From the NCBI RefSeq assembly GCF_050948215.1, contig NC_135164.1, positions 1,555,116 to 1,619,115 of the forward strand: DNA of 64,000 bases, in the 5' to 3' direction. This DNA is from Halictus rubicundus. Taxonomy: Eukaryota; Arthropoda; Insecta; Hymenoptera; Halictidae. Below are positions 22,874-33,779 of the stretch, in pieces. Made by a program: the position numbers and the translations under genes. Each line of letters starts with the position of its first letter. Within the stretch, counting starts at the first letter, position 1. Below the pieces are notes generated by a model. That model did no database searches. It was given only the letters and a program-made list of their open reading frames with translations, and had not been told where the DNA came from.

Positions 22874-25402
22874 ACGCAAGCAGGCAGCAAAAAATAAGGT
22901 TGCCAAGCTAGAAGTCCATAATCAAGAAACGCAGGAACAGTCAATCGAGGATATTCCCGAGAAGATGGATGTGACAACAACAATGACTAGCGACTCAGAC
23001 TGTTTCGTCGCGGAGTCATCAACGCGGGAGGAAACTTCCGAAAAATCCACTATCGCGGAATTGAGCATTGTGGATTTGCGGCACATCTTCGAGGAGATGA
23101 AAAAACTGGAGAGCCATTCGGAAACTTTGAAATGTTCCATGGCCAATTTAACCATAACCGGCACGAGGCGCTTGGGCTTGGCAACAAAAATACTAATCGA
23201 ATGCCAGATGTGCAAATATAAAACGGAAATAAATAGTGAATCCGCAGAAAGCGATAGATTGAATATCAATTGCAGTGCGGTCGCCGGCACAATAACTAGT
23301 GGAGGTGGTTACACGCAAATGGAAGAAATGTTCTCAGCAATGAACATTCCATGCATGTCTCAATGAATATACAGAAAATGTCATGACGACATCGTGGAGA
23401 CCTCCATCAATGCTGCAGAAGCAGAAATGATAGCAGCGGCTGAAGAAGAAAAACGCTTAGCCATTGAAAGAGGCGACGTTCTACCATCGGGAATTCCATT
23501 CATCCCCGTCGTGGCTGACGGTAGTTGGATGAAGAGATCCTACCGTACTGGAAAATACGACTCCATGTCCGGTGTGGGTGCAATAATTGGATACCACACG
23601 CAAAAAGTTTTATTTGCTGGAGTGAAGAACAAGATGTGCGTCATTTGTCACAACGCTGCCAGAAAAACGAGAAGCCGAAAAAACATTCGTGCTTCAAAAA
23701 CTGGGGACGACATCAAACGTCAACAAAAATGGAGAGCGACGCAATTGCTGATGGCTTCGAGACCAGCATAAAAAAAAGAGGTCTCGTGTATACGACACTG
23801 ATTGCTGACGGCGACAGCAGCGTATACAAGAAAATTTTGGATTGTGATCCGTACAAAGCGGAGATGGTTCGTGTGAAAAAGATTGAATGCACGAACCATT
23901 TACTACGCAACTTCTGCAATAAGCTAAAAGATATTGCGAAGACGACTCCGCCTGGGAAATATAGAAAAGCCGTGGAAAGCAGCGTTCGCAGAATGCGTAC
24001 GGACATTACGAAAGCTGCGGAATACAGAGTAAAGGAAAATGTTTCGATCAATCGCAAGATAAATAACTTGCAAAAGGATTTGACGAACATTCCTAGCCAC
24101 GTCTTTGGAGAGCACAAAGAGTGCCGAAGACTCGGATATTTCTGCGACCGCATCGCAAATAACGACGAAGAAAACATGGTGCCGCACCTAATGGAAAACG
24201 GAATATATTACAAGATTCAAGATATCTTCCGTCCGCTGATAGCTCACGCTGAAAGTTTGTTATATAATAGCAATAACAACTCAGTGGAGAGCTTCAATTC
24301 AATCATTGCGAAATATACTGGCGGCAAAAGGATAAATTGGAGTCAGAGGGGATCGTATACCGCGAGATGTGCCGCTGCTGTTATACAGTACAACACAAAA
24401 GAGGTATTGTCCCGCATTATGCGAGCCAAGCGAAAGGAGCCGCCGAAATGTTTGGAAGCCATGGAGAAACGAAGAAAAGAAGAGAATGAAAACAGAAACC
24501 AAAAGCGGAAGTGCTCACCGAAGAAGGCGCGAAAGCCGTTTTCACAGACGACGAGAGACAATGATTACGGACCCAGCGCAGAAAAACCGGACATGGAGGA
24601 ACATGTGTTCAACCTAGAGAAGGAAAGACACATGGAAATTCTGCAGGATTGGCAGAATAATAGAAAAACCATTGAAAAGGACACTACAGAGCAAGTGAAG
24701 AGCCAAAAATGGCAAATGTATAGATCCAAATTACTCACGGCATCGAACTTCGGGCAAGTGTGCCGACGTTTGAAAAAAACGCCGTGTGGTAATTTGGTAA
24801 GGTCGCTGCTATACCCAAAAGTTTTGGACCTGCCTTCCATTGAGCATGGGCGGCAGTGCGAACATATTGCCCGAGAAGAACTCTCGCGGAAAGAAGGCAT
24901 CAAAATAAGAAAATGTGGCCTTTTCATCGATGACTCAATCCCATTTTTGGGAGCTTCTCCGGACGGCGTGATCGATGATGACGACGGTATCGTCGAAATC
25001 AAATGCCCGAAAACGGCAGAAAATATATCGCCAAAAGAAGCAATAAAAACAGTACCTGCAGTACGCAAAATATTTGTGGATGATGCGGGTACTGTAATGA
25101 ACAAAAACCATTACTACTATTATCAAGTGCAAGGGCAGCTGCACATTACGCAAAAAATGTATTGCCTGTTTTGTGTTTGGACACGCAAAGGCTTGATATC
25201 GCTAAAGATATATAGAGACGACCAATTTTGGCAGCAAGAAATGCAGTCGAAATTGTGCCGATTTTACATACATTGCATGCTGCCGGAAATAGTGGACAGT
25301 CGACACAATAGGAGTATGGCCATTCGAGAGCCCTCCGATATAGAGCGAAGAAAGCCTATCATCATCAGCTCGCGAATCATTGGAATCGCTCGAGCTTCCT
25401 GA
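22874..25402 (+). pseudogene. Mutator-like DDE transposase fused to a YqaJ-type exonuclease, broken
   Basis: The coding region begins after an acceptor (ttgtactttcag) at 22873, so at least one upstream exon is missing or unidentified. It reads in one frame to about 23665 with a single in-frame TGA at 23364-23366. It then shifts frame in an A-run near 23661-23667 and stays open to the TGA at 25400-25402. Conserved transposase features are VVADGSWMKRSY, LIADGDSSVYKK, a C-x2-H in ECTNHLLRNF, and SVESFNSI, giving the acidic residues and CxxH expected of Mutator-like domains. About 200 residues before the end a YqaJ/lambda-exonuclease-like domain follows: IEHGRQCEH, FLGASPDGVI, VEIKCP and a Q-rich YYQVQGQLH. 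Such nucleases use E, D and E-x-K to bind metal, and all are present. A Lys/Arg-rich linker joins the domains. With one nonsense codon and one frameshift this copy is probably dead but recently lost. Confidence 0.85.
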
Positions 25403-25968
25403 CGCGATGTCGTCGGGCCGCACACTTTGAAACAGTCTGCGGAACCGCTGATTACTTCAGCGGTTGAAAATTGCAAACTAGATCATTCTTTAGCTCGCAA
25501 ATCATTGGATTCGCTCGAGCTTCCTGACGCGATGTCGTCGGGCCGCACACTTTGAAACAGTCTGCGGAACCGCTGATTACTTCAGCGGTTGAAAATTGCA
25601 AACTAGATCATTCTTTAGCTCGCGAATCATTGGATTCGCTCGAGCTTCCTGACGCGATGTCGTCGGGCCGCACACTTTGAAACAGTCTGCGGAACCGCTG
25701 ATTACTTCAGCGGTTGAAAATTGCAAACTAGATCATTCTTTAGCTCGCGAATCATTGGATTCGCTCGAGCTTCCTGACGCGATGTCGTCGGGCCGCACAC
25801 TTTGAAACGGTCTGCGGAACCGCTGATTACTTCAGCGGTTGAAAATTGCAAACTAGATCATTCTTTAGCTCGCGAATCATTGGATTCGCTCGAGCTTCCT
25901 GACGCGATGTCGTCGGGCCGCACACTTTGAAACAGTCTGCGGAACCGCTGATTATTTCAGCGGTTAGA
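25371..25968 (+). repeat. Minisatellite, about five copies of a 125-bp unit with an internal hairpin
   Basis: Units recur exactly every 125 bases (the 'tggattcgctcgagcttcct' block at about 25381, 25506, 25631, 25756 and 25881). The first unit overlaps the last nine codons and stop of the transposase-YqaJ frame. Each unit contains AACCGCTGA-ttact-TCAGCGGTT, a perfect 9-bp stem, with the loop changed to ttatt in the last copy. Copies differ at only a few bases, so the expansion is recent. Confidence 0.93.
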
Positions 25969-25983
25969 ATTTATTTATTTTTG

Positions 25984-26150
25984 CAGATTCGACTTCCCTG
26001 ATAGATTCCAGAGTGCTGCCAATGGATCCCAAACCATCCGACTGCGCATCTCAGACCCGGTAAGTATACACAATCATACGAATTTATCTATTATATGTTT
26101 CAATACTTTATTCGTTTTTACTTATGTCATGTTACAGATAAGATTCATGC
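25984..26150 (+). other. Splice-like signals downstream of the YqaJ gene
   Basis: A T-rich tract ending in ttgcag at about 25986 and an exon-like stretch are followed by ccggtaagtat near 26060, a strong donor. Another tract ending in ttacag occurs at about 26138. These could define a small downstream exon or an alternative C terminus. No conserved protein is visible, so this is only a signal-level call. Confidence 0.25.
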
Positions 26151-26727
26151 GGCCAAGTCCAATAGGAGGACTGAGGGGACGTTTCTGTAATCGATCATAT
26201 TGTTACAATTTCATTATATTTATAATGTAATTTTTGTATTATGAATACTGATAAGGTTTTGGCAGTTTTCCTTATCCTAGCAGCGAATGCTGGTATTCTT
26301 TTTCTGCCAAATAAAACATTTTCTTTTATTACTATGTATTTTGTTACATTTATTTTAGCATCCTTCCGTCCCTCATCACACATATGCGTATATAAAACTT
26401 CTAAAGTTTTTACTTCAACATCTAAAGTAAAAAAAATATTATAAATTTTGTTTAATTTTTTATGCGCTTCTTTTTAGTAGATATTATACTTTTATGGTTT
26501 TACTTTTCTGACTTTATAATGTAATGAAGAAAGGGTGATCCGTTTTCACGTCTATTTAAAATCAACAATTTGATATCGAGATGTCTCATCACACAAACGT
26601 AATAGTAACTTGTTCGAAATCCGGAAAATCACAGGAAATTTATAAAATTTAATATATAATTATTATATAAAAATCGATTGAAAATATAAATACATAACGA
26701 TAAAACATAATAAAATTTTTAAAAAAT

Positions 26728-26800
26728 GCGTCAGTAGGCAGGATTTGAACCCTGGTCGGCCGGGTGAAAGCTTGGCACGCTACCGTCGCGCCACACCAAT
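26728..26800 (-). other. tRNA-derived (SINE-like) segment, left arm copy
   Basis: On the minus strand the sequence runs ggtgtggcgcgacggtagcg, then ggttcaaatcctgcctac. The second block matches a pol III B box (GGTTCRANTCC) and the first resembles an A box (TGGCnnAnnGG), at the normal tRNA spacing. The acceptor stem does not pair, so it is not a functional tRNA gene. It lies in the palindrome and has an inverted mate at 28451-28524, where the B box has changed to gcgttcaaatcc. Confidence 0.55.
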
Positions 26801-26835
26801 TTTTGTAGTCTAGATAAAATACGGCATGACATAGA

Positions 26836-26907
<72 letters not shown>

Positions 26908-28450
26908 GTATACATATATTATTACATTTATGCGCTTCGTGGCATAAAAAGAGCTGCTTTATTTCATTCAAATGAGATTTGAATATAATTTTCTTTCTGC
27001 CAGGAAGTAAATTCCGGCACATTTTCAAGAAGTCCTGGTAATATATATAAAATTATTATAATGTTAAGAATAATTACATCAAATGATTTCATTAGCTTTT
27101 GCATACACGTGACCGCCATTCGAGTTTCATTCCAGAGATATTAGCGAAAAACTGCAGAGGTAATGTGACAACGAGTCCTGCGTATATCTACGCGCCCGTG
27201 GCAATGTATGTGTTAGCTTGTGTAATCGGGCTCACGAGGCAGGAATCAGTTTCACGAAACGCTTGTACATTTACGGTTTTGATGACATGGCAACAGTGAG
27301 GCGAAGGATTATATGTGGCAACCATGTCTAGTCGCTAGCTTTCTCTCTCAATTTTCGTTTCTCTCTTCCGCTACTACTCAATCTTCTTACCATCCTCAGT
27401 CGGCATTTCATATATTCTTTTTTACCGATATCTCGTAGACGCGACGTAGTTCCACAAAAAAATTTTAACCATTCCACATTGAGTTTTCCCTACTGACCGT
27501 TCGAGGACCGTTCGAGAATTGGCGTGACAGTCAAGGTCAAATTCCTGCCGGCCCCCTTAATTTATGCAACCACGCTCTGCTACCATGTTGAGATATACAG
27601 GATGAACGTAAAAAGGAACGGTAAACTTCATGTCGAAGTACTTCAACATAAACAACAATTTTATTTTCATAACTTTGAAACACACATCTATGTTTTACAT
27701 TTAAAAGGGGGCCGGCAGGAATTTGACCTTGACTGTCACGCCAATTCTTGAACGGTCCTCGAACGGTCAGTAGGGAAAACTCATTGTGGAATGGTTAAAA
27801 TTTTTTTTGTGGAACTACGTCGCGTCTACGACATATCGGTAAAAAAGAATATATGAAATGCCGATTGAGGATGGTAAGAAGATTGAGTAGTAGCGGAAGA
27901 GAGAAACGAAAATTGAGAGAGAAAGCTAGCGACTAGACATGGTTGCCACATATAATCCTTCGCCTCACTGTTGCCATGTCATCAAAACCGTAAATGTACA
28001 AGCGTTTCGTGAAACTGATTCCTGCCTCGTGAGCCCGATTCAGCCGACCAACACATGCTAACACATACATTGCCACGGGCGCGTAGATATACGCAGGACT
28101 CGTTGTCACATTACCTCTGCAGTTTTTCGCTAATATCTCTGGAATGAAACTCGAATGGCGGTCACGTGTATGCAAAAGCTAATGAAATCATTTGATGTAT
28201 ATTAAGTTAAATCAATTTATTCTTAACATTATAATAATTTTATATATATTACCAGGACTTCTTGAAAATGTGCCGGCATTTACTTCCTGGCAGAAAGAAA
28301 ATTATATTCAAATCTCATTTGAATGAAATTTAAAGCAGCTCTTTTTATGCCACGAAGCGCATAAATGTAATAATATATGTATACTATTTATATATGTATA
28401 TTTATATATATCGTCTATGTCATGCCGTATTTTATGTACACTACAAAAAT

Positions 28451-28524
28451 TGGTGTGGCGCGACGGTAGCGTGCCAAGCTTTCACCCGGCCGACCAGCGT
28501 TCAAATCCTGCCTACTAACGCATT
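28451..28524 (+). other. tRNA-derived (SINE-like) segment, right arm copy
   Basis: This is the mirror copy of the segment at 26728-26800. The A-box-like start and B-box-like core are followed by a T-rich run (pol III terminator-like) at about 28526. One B-box base differs from the left copy. Confidence 0.5.
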
Positions 28525-28771
28525 TTTTTTTTATTTTATTATGTTTTATCGTTATGTATTTATATTTTCAATCGATTTTTATATAATAATTATATATTAA
28601 ATTTTATAAATTTCCTGTGATTTTCCGGATTTCGAACAAGTTACTATTACGTTTGTGTGATGAGACATCTCGATGTTGATTTTAAATAGACGTGTTAAAA
28701 AACGGATCACCCTTTCTTCATTACATTATAAAGTCAGAAAAGTAAAACCATAAAAGTATCTACTAAAAACG

Positions 28772-29880
28772 TTTCCCCTTCGTAATGACCCCTTTAGAAG
28801 GATGGAGAATTGAACATTGGCTTCACAATGAGCTGGAAAAGGACGCGGGGTGTCCCCGTTTCAGGTAGGTGAGTAGTGCGCTCCGCAATACCAGCAGACT
28901 TCGTTTACGACTAAATGACCCTATTTTTACCTCGAGAACTATGGGTCATCCCTGTTGTAGTAATGTTTCGGCTTTTATTCTTTCTATGTAGTGTTTAGTG
29001 ACCGAATCTCAAAGGATTTTTCGATCTCTTACAAATTGTTGATTTTACAGACATTTCAAAAAACGTGTCACCCTTTTTCCAATTCTAAGACTAGAACTCC
29101 CAAATCGACGATATGACCTTCGAATGACGAATCAAATTTTTTGTTTTCTTTCATTCGTTATTTGAAGTTTTTATTTAGACATATATTTTGCAGACAGTAC
29201 CTCGCAGACTGCAAAGCCGACAACACGAAATTCTGGTTTTGAAGTATATTTTATGAAACCCTAATTGTCAAGTAAATAATCACCACCTTCTCGTGGTTTT
29301 CATTGAGCAATGACACCTTTTTTGTAGAACATATTCAATTCACATACAAACTAACATGTATACGTAATCAATCAGAATTCTCCATTCTTCTGAAGGGTTC
29401 ATTTTGAAGGGGAAACTTCAGGGAATGTGACCATATTTTTTCCAACATGTGAATCACTGGCTCATCATCGGAAAAAAACGCAAAAGAGGAATTTGTTTAC
29501 AGTTTCCTACATTGTAAAGTTACTTGTCATGGTCGAAAAAATTATTTTATAACAGCCGTATCCTTTCTAAATTAAACAAAAAGTAGTGTAGCTGAAGTGG
29601 AGAAACAGTCCCGGAGATAATAATTCGCAAGCGAGGCCCGTTCATCGACAATGTAGGCAGAAATTGCAAACTTCGCCTGTAATTTCTAAAAATAGTTCTC
29701 AAGCTGCAAAAAAGAAATTATTGCTAAACCTCTTCAACTGTTACATGGACTACAACATATTTCATTCTAGTTAATTACTGGAATATAACGGATATTTTTC
29801 TATTCTATAAATAAATAGTAAATAATCAGACTTTATTCGAACAGATCTTCAAATAAAGGTATCATATTGTCATCCGACAC
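28772..29880. repeat. Right terminal inverted repeat region of the Mutator-like element, rearranged
   Basis: Blocks inverted relative to 22046-22740 occur here in a broken order. Positions 28772-28860 match 22541-22640, about 28980-29060 match 22660-22760, and 29280-29480 and 29690-29875 match 22046-22500. Extra copies of inner blocks show an internal duplication. The outermost match ends near 29870 (ggtatcatat). No gene is present. Confidence 0.55.
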
Positions 29881-29904
29881 TGGCGCTCAACACGCACCAG
29901 AGAC

Positions 29905-30835
29905 CAGAGTTGGGCATTGTTTCGATAAAAAATTATTTAAATAACGATTCGAATAAAAGATACTTTATCTTTATTCGTTATTCGAAGGTTCGAATAAAAA
30001 AAGTATCTTTATCCGACGAGTATCGAATAAATAATTTTATTCTACGAGAATGTAACCGACGAATGAAGATAATTTTTTTTATTCGAAGCGGATGTATTCG
30101 CTATAAATCCTCGGATAACTTTTGCCAGCTCGACGAATGAACGGCGACGACGCCCGACGAAGACCGACGAGCGCCGAACGTCGAAGACCCAGCGACTGCC
30201 AAACGCCATACAATGTACGCGGATGGAGAATCGTGCATTATTGGCAATTTATGCTTTTATATTTTTAATCAGAACAATATTGTTAATACGAATGAGTTTT
30301 AGAGCTTTTCACGATCAAAATGAGTCCAAACACGGCATCATTTGTTTGTGATTTTTATCGTAACATTACGAATCAGTGAAACTTGTTCGATTACACTCGA
30401 ATTTGACCTCATTCTCATCAGGAAAATCCCCTCCATACGCTCGTCACAATTTTATGAGGATATATTGAAAAATCTAAAAGTTTAAACTTTCATTCGTCCG
30501 CGATTCTCCATCCGCTTACATTGTATGTCGTCTGTCGCCGCTGGGTCTTTGATGCTCGGCGCTCGGCAAAAGTTATTCGAACATTTATTCGAAGCCTTCG
30601 AATAAAAGATACAGATAAAAGATGGAAAAATTATTCGAAGCTCGAATAAATCCGCTTCGAATAGAAAAGTAACTTTATTCGTCGGATACATTCTCGTGGA
30701 ATAGAATTATTTATTCGATACTCGTCGAATAAAGATACTTTTTTAATTCGAACCTTCGAATAACGAATACAAATATTTTTATCTTTTATTCGTTATTCGA
30801 AATTTTTATTTAGATAAATATTTTGCCCAACTCTG
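29905..30835. mobile_element. 931-bp non-autonomous hAT element with 8-bp TSD
   Basis: Termini are CAGAGTTGGGCA and TTGCCCAACTCTG, flanked by CCAGAGAC on both sides (29897-29904 and 30836-30843). Large subterminal inverted repeats extend inward, for example about 30105-30235 against 30495-30575, and carry many 'attcgaat' blocks. It encodes no transposase. The central part (from about 30315) matches 48411 onward, so the 48.4-kb fragment is another copy of the same family. Confidence 0.92.
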
Positions 30836-31122
30836 CCAGAGACGAAACCAACGAATTATCATGCCCGGTCCTCTCGGCCTGGTACGGGCGGGGGGGGGGG
30901 GGGGTTATGGCACTCTCAAGTGCTCTCTCATTTCGGGTCCTTCGACGGGGAAAAGCAAATTGGCGCAAATAAGGCTGGGTTCCATAAAATATGGAAACAC
31001 GTGTACCTGAGCAGGACAGACCTGGCTGACAAAGTCCAGATCACCACGAGTTAGGAAATAACGAAAGGAATAATGTACGGAAATCATCGCATGCCACTGC
31101 GCAGAGTGTGCGAGAATGCCCG

Positions 31123-31156
31123 TGTTACGTATGGAGACGTGTCTCCATACGTAACA
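31123..31156. repeat. Collapsed gypsy 3' LTR, a perfect 34-bp palindrome
   Basis: TGTTACGTATGGAGAC, GT, then GTCTCCATACGTAACA. This retains the first bases and the last bases of the LTR but nothing between them. It is bounded by the CCCG TSD on one side and the polypurine tract on the other, so its identity as the 3' LTR is firm by position. Confidence 0.8.
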
Positions 31157-31633
31157 TCTCCCCCCTTAAATGAAACATCGCGGTTCGCGTGATGCTTTCG
31201 ATCTGAGAAAGAAAAACGTCCTGAGAACTATGATAAAGAAAAATGTCGGGTGTAGTGTAGTGTAGTGTGATGTTTAGTGTACTTATTTTTAGGTGTGGTC
31301 TCGATTGCGTAGCCCATTTGAATCCAGTGTTCCGCAACATCCAGTGGGGGTTGATCAGGTGGTTGGTCCAACAGGAGGTGGCCCTCAGGGTTAGCCACTA
31401 CTGGTGATGGTCACTTCGCTAGCGTAGTCGCTTCGGTCTCTCATTACTATCCCGGAGATGGTGTTGATTCGGCGGATGGCTTCTGTTGTTACGGGGGCGG
31501 ACGCCCCTCCGCACCATTTTTACTGCCTGCCAGATTATGTATTCGGACTATGTTGGTTATTAACTCTGTTAAATAGTCTCCATATGTTTTCAGGTTCGTA
31601 CCAGTTGGGAATGAGGTTGGTTACCGAGCTTGT
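31157..31633 (-). other. Gypsy 3' non-coding remnant and polypurine tract
   Basis: The purine-rich aaggggggaga on the minus strand lies immediately before TGTTACG, as expected for a plus-strand primer. Upstream sequence has short decayed frames and a small 'gtagtgtagtgtag' repeat near 31255. No integrase motif is visible. Confidence 0.6.
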
Positions 31634-33774
31634 TTACCGATCCACTTGCAAATTGTTTGTATTTTCAATAACTGTATTTTCGAGCGGTTCTTCAAACGAA
31701 ATTAAATCATCAGATAAGCTTTGGTTCTTATCTGTAGAAAAAATTTCTGTGGAGTTTGCTGCGGGTAAAAACTGGTGTGTGGTATCCTGGTCTTCATCTG
31801 GCATCAACACTTCTCTAGATAGGCTCGGAAGGGACCGGTTTTTGTTTATTATGGGAGAGTGTCGCACTTTTCCAAGAGCGGGCTCTTCTCTTTCATCTGA
31901 ACTGCTTGTTTCTTGATATTTCGGTCGTTTTTCTCGGTCTCGACGTAATTGTCTGATACGTTGTCCAATTGAATCCGGTCTGTCTTCATCTGTCTTCGGT
32001 AGTTGGGTCTTGAAATCGGGATCTCGAAGTTCACGTGGAATAAGTGGTAAACAAGAAATGGTAGGGTTGCGTGAAAGAGCATCTGCGTTCATATTCGTTT
32101 TTCCGGATTTATGGATAACCTGATAATCGTACTCCAGAAGTCTTAATTTCCACTTCATGAGTCTCGATGTCGGATCTTTTACAGAATGTAGCCAAACTAG
32201 AGGTCTGTGATCTGTCACAAGAGTGAATTTGGTTCCGTAAACATACGGTCTGAAATATTGAACGGCGTAAACCATGGCCAAACATTCTTTTTCTGTAGCT
32301 GAGTAATTTTTCTCTGCTTTATTGAGGCTGCGCGATGCGTAAGCAATCGGCAGATCATTTCCAATCTCGCCTTGACTAAGCACGGCTCCAATGGCATGTT
32401 CTGATGCATCCGTTGTAACGATGAATGGTTTGCTGAAGTCGGGGTATTGTAAAATAGGTTCTTGGCAAAGTTCTTCACGTAATTGTTTAAAGCTGTTTCC
32501 CTGTTCTTCTGTCCATTTGAATTTTATTCCTTTTCCCAAGAGGCTAATCAATGGTTTTGCCTTAGTGGTGAAATCTGATATGAATCGTCTGTAGTATCCT
32601 ACTAATCCCAAAAATTGTTGTATATTCTTCTGATTGGTGGGTGTTGGAAAATCCTTGACGGCTTTTAATTTTCTGGGGTCAGGTTTTACTCCTTGTCTTG
32701 AAATAATGTGTCCAAGGTAAGTAACTTCTTTCCGTAAACATTCACATTTATTGGTCTGAAGGGTTAAGCCATGTTCTCGTAAACGATTGAATAATTTCCT
32801 GACTTTAACGTTGTTTTCATGTAGTGATGATGCGTAAACCACAATGTCGTCCAGGTAAACGAACACGTCCGTTCCCTGAAGTCCAGTTAGTACTTGATCC
32901 ATGAGGCGTTGGAAGGTGGGTGGTGCATTTTTTAAACCAAACGGCATTCGTGAAAATTCATAATGTCCGTTAGGTGTGGTAAAGGCTGTTTTCTGCCTAT
33001 CTTTCGGGTCCATCTCTATTTGGTGAAAACCATTTGCGAGATCGAAAACGGAGAAGTACTTAGCTCCACCGAGACGACCTAATATTTCTGTAATCTGTGG
33101 TAGCGGGTATTTATCAGAAATTGTTTTATCATTAAGCGCACGGAAGTCTATGACCATACGCCAACGTTTGTTTCCCTGTGCATTCGGTTTCTTAGGTACA
33201 ATCCACAAAGGTGAATTATATGGGGATTTCGACGGAGTTATTATTCCTTCGGATAGTAATGCGTCTATCTGCTTTTTTATCTCATGTTGATGTATCGGAG
33301 GATAGCGATATTGTCTTGTGTTTATTGGAATTTCGTCGGTCGTGTGTATGGAATGTTTGAAATCGGAGGCCTTCCCTAGCTTATCTCCGGGGAGATAAAA
33401 TCGGTCGGGAAACTCCTTTAACAGAGCAGTGATGCTGCACAGTTCCTCTTTGTTCAAGTGCTTGAGATTTAACATTTGGGAGATTCCCTGTGCCCTATCT
33501 TCTCTGTTGTTGAAATTAGCATGACCTTGTACCTCTGAGTAGATGTCTTCGTCCGAAGTGCTTACAATGTCATAGGGTTCCAAAATTTGTGGTTCTATTT
33601 CTATGTCCAGGTCTTCTTCGCTGGTGTTGGTTGCCATAACATGACACCTTCCTTGATCGTTTATGACAGCTGCTTCTCCTATGTACAATCGGTCATGTGT
33701 TCTTATGCGAGGCAAGTAGCCTTCCTTGATCTTCGGATTAGCTATGTGAATAGCGATTTGTTGTGAGGTTTGTG
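31634..33774 (-). pseudogene. pol: Gypsy pol: reverse transcriptase and RNase H, integrase deleted
   Basis: The minus-strand frame is continuous for over 700 codons. Reverse transcriptase motifs appear in order: LWIVPKK, FSVFDLANGFHQIE, FSRMPFGLKNAPPTFQ and the catalytic VYLDD at about residues 319-323. The connection domain and RNase H follow, with TTDASE (about 468), ATEKE (about 506-510) and VTDHRPL (about 533). After DALSRNP, where zinc-finger and integrase domains should start, an acidic/Ser-rich tail runs to a stop at 31634 and no integrase is found. The 5' end is cut by the nested insertion, so the natural frame linking it to protease is interrupted. Confidence 0.9.
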
Positions 33775-33779
33775 ACGTT

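Larger units (their letters stand above)
26474..28771. repeat. Large palindrome, two arms of about 1.08 kb around a 150-bp spacer
   Basis: The left arm 26474-27557 and right arm 27708-28771 are reverse complements over nearly their full length with few differences. The main length differences are in a (TA)n tract at 26838-26905, much shorter at 28388-28412, and in small indels. The inner ends of both arms are GGGGGCCGGCAGG-type termini. The spacer, about 27558-27707, carries a dispersed sequence also present at 46421-46540. Open frames in the arms are not credible proteins. Confidence 0.9.

Noticed and set aside
26728..26800. Functional tRNA gene
   Set aside because: B-box and A-box-like blocks are present but the acceptor stem does not pair and no sensible anticodon arm can be drawn.
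26649..27028. Tyr/Ile repeat proteins
   Set aside because: They are read from a (TA)n microsatellite inside the palindrome.
22046..29875. Defined TSD for the Mutator-like element
   Set aside because: The bases outside the outermost matches (cattcccac on the left, tgtcatccg on the right) do not agree, so the true ends remain open.
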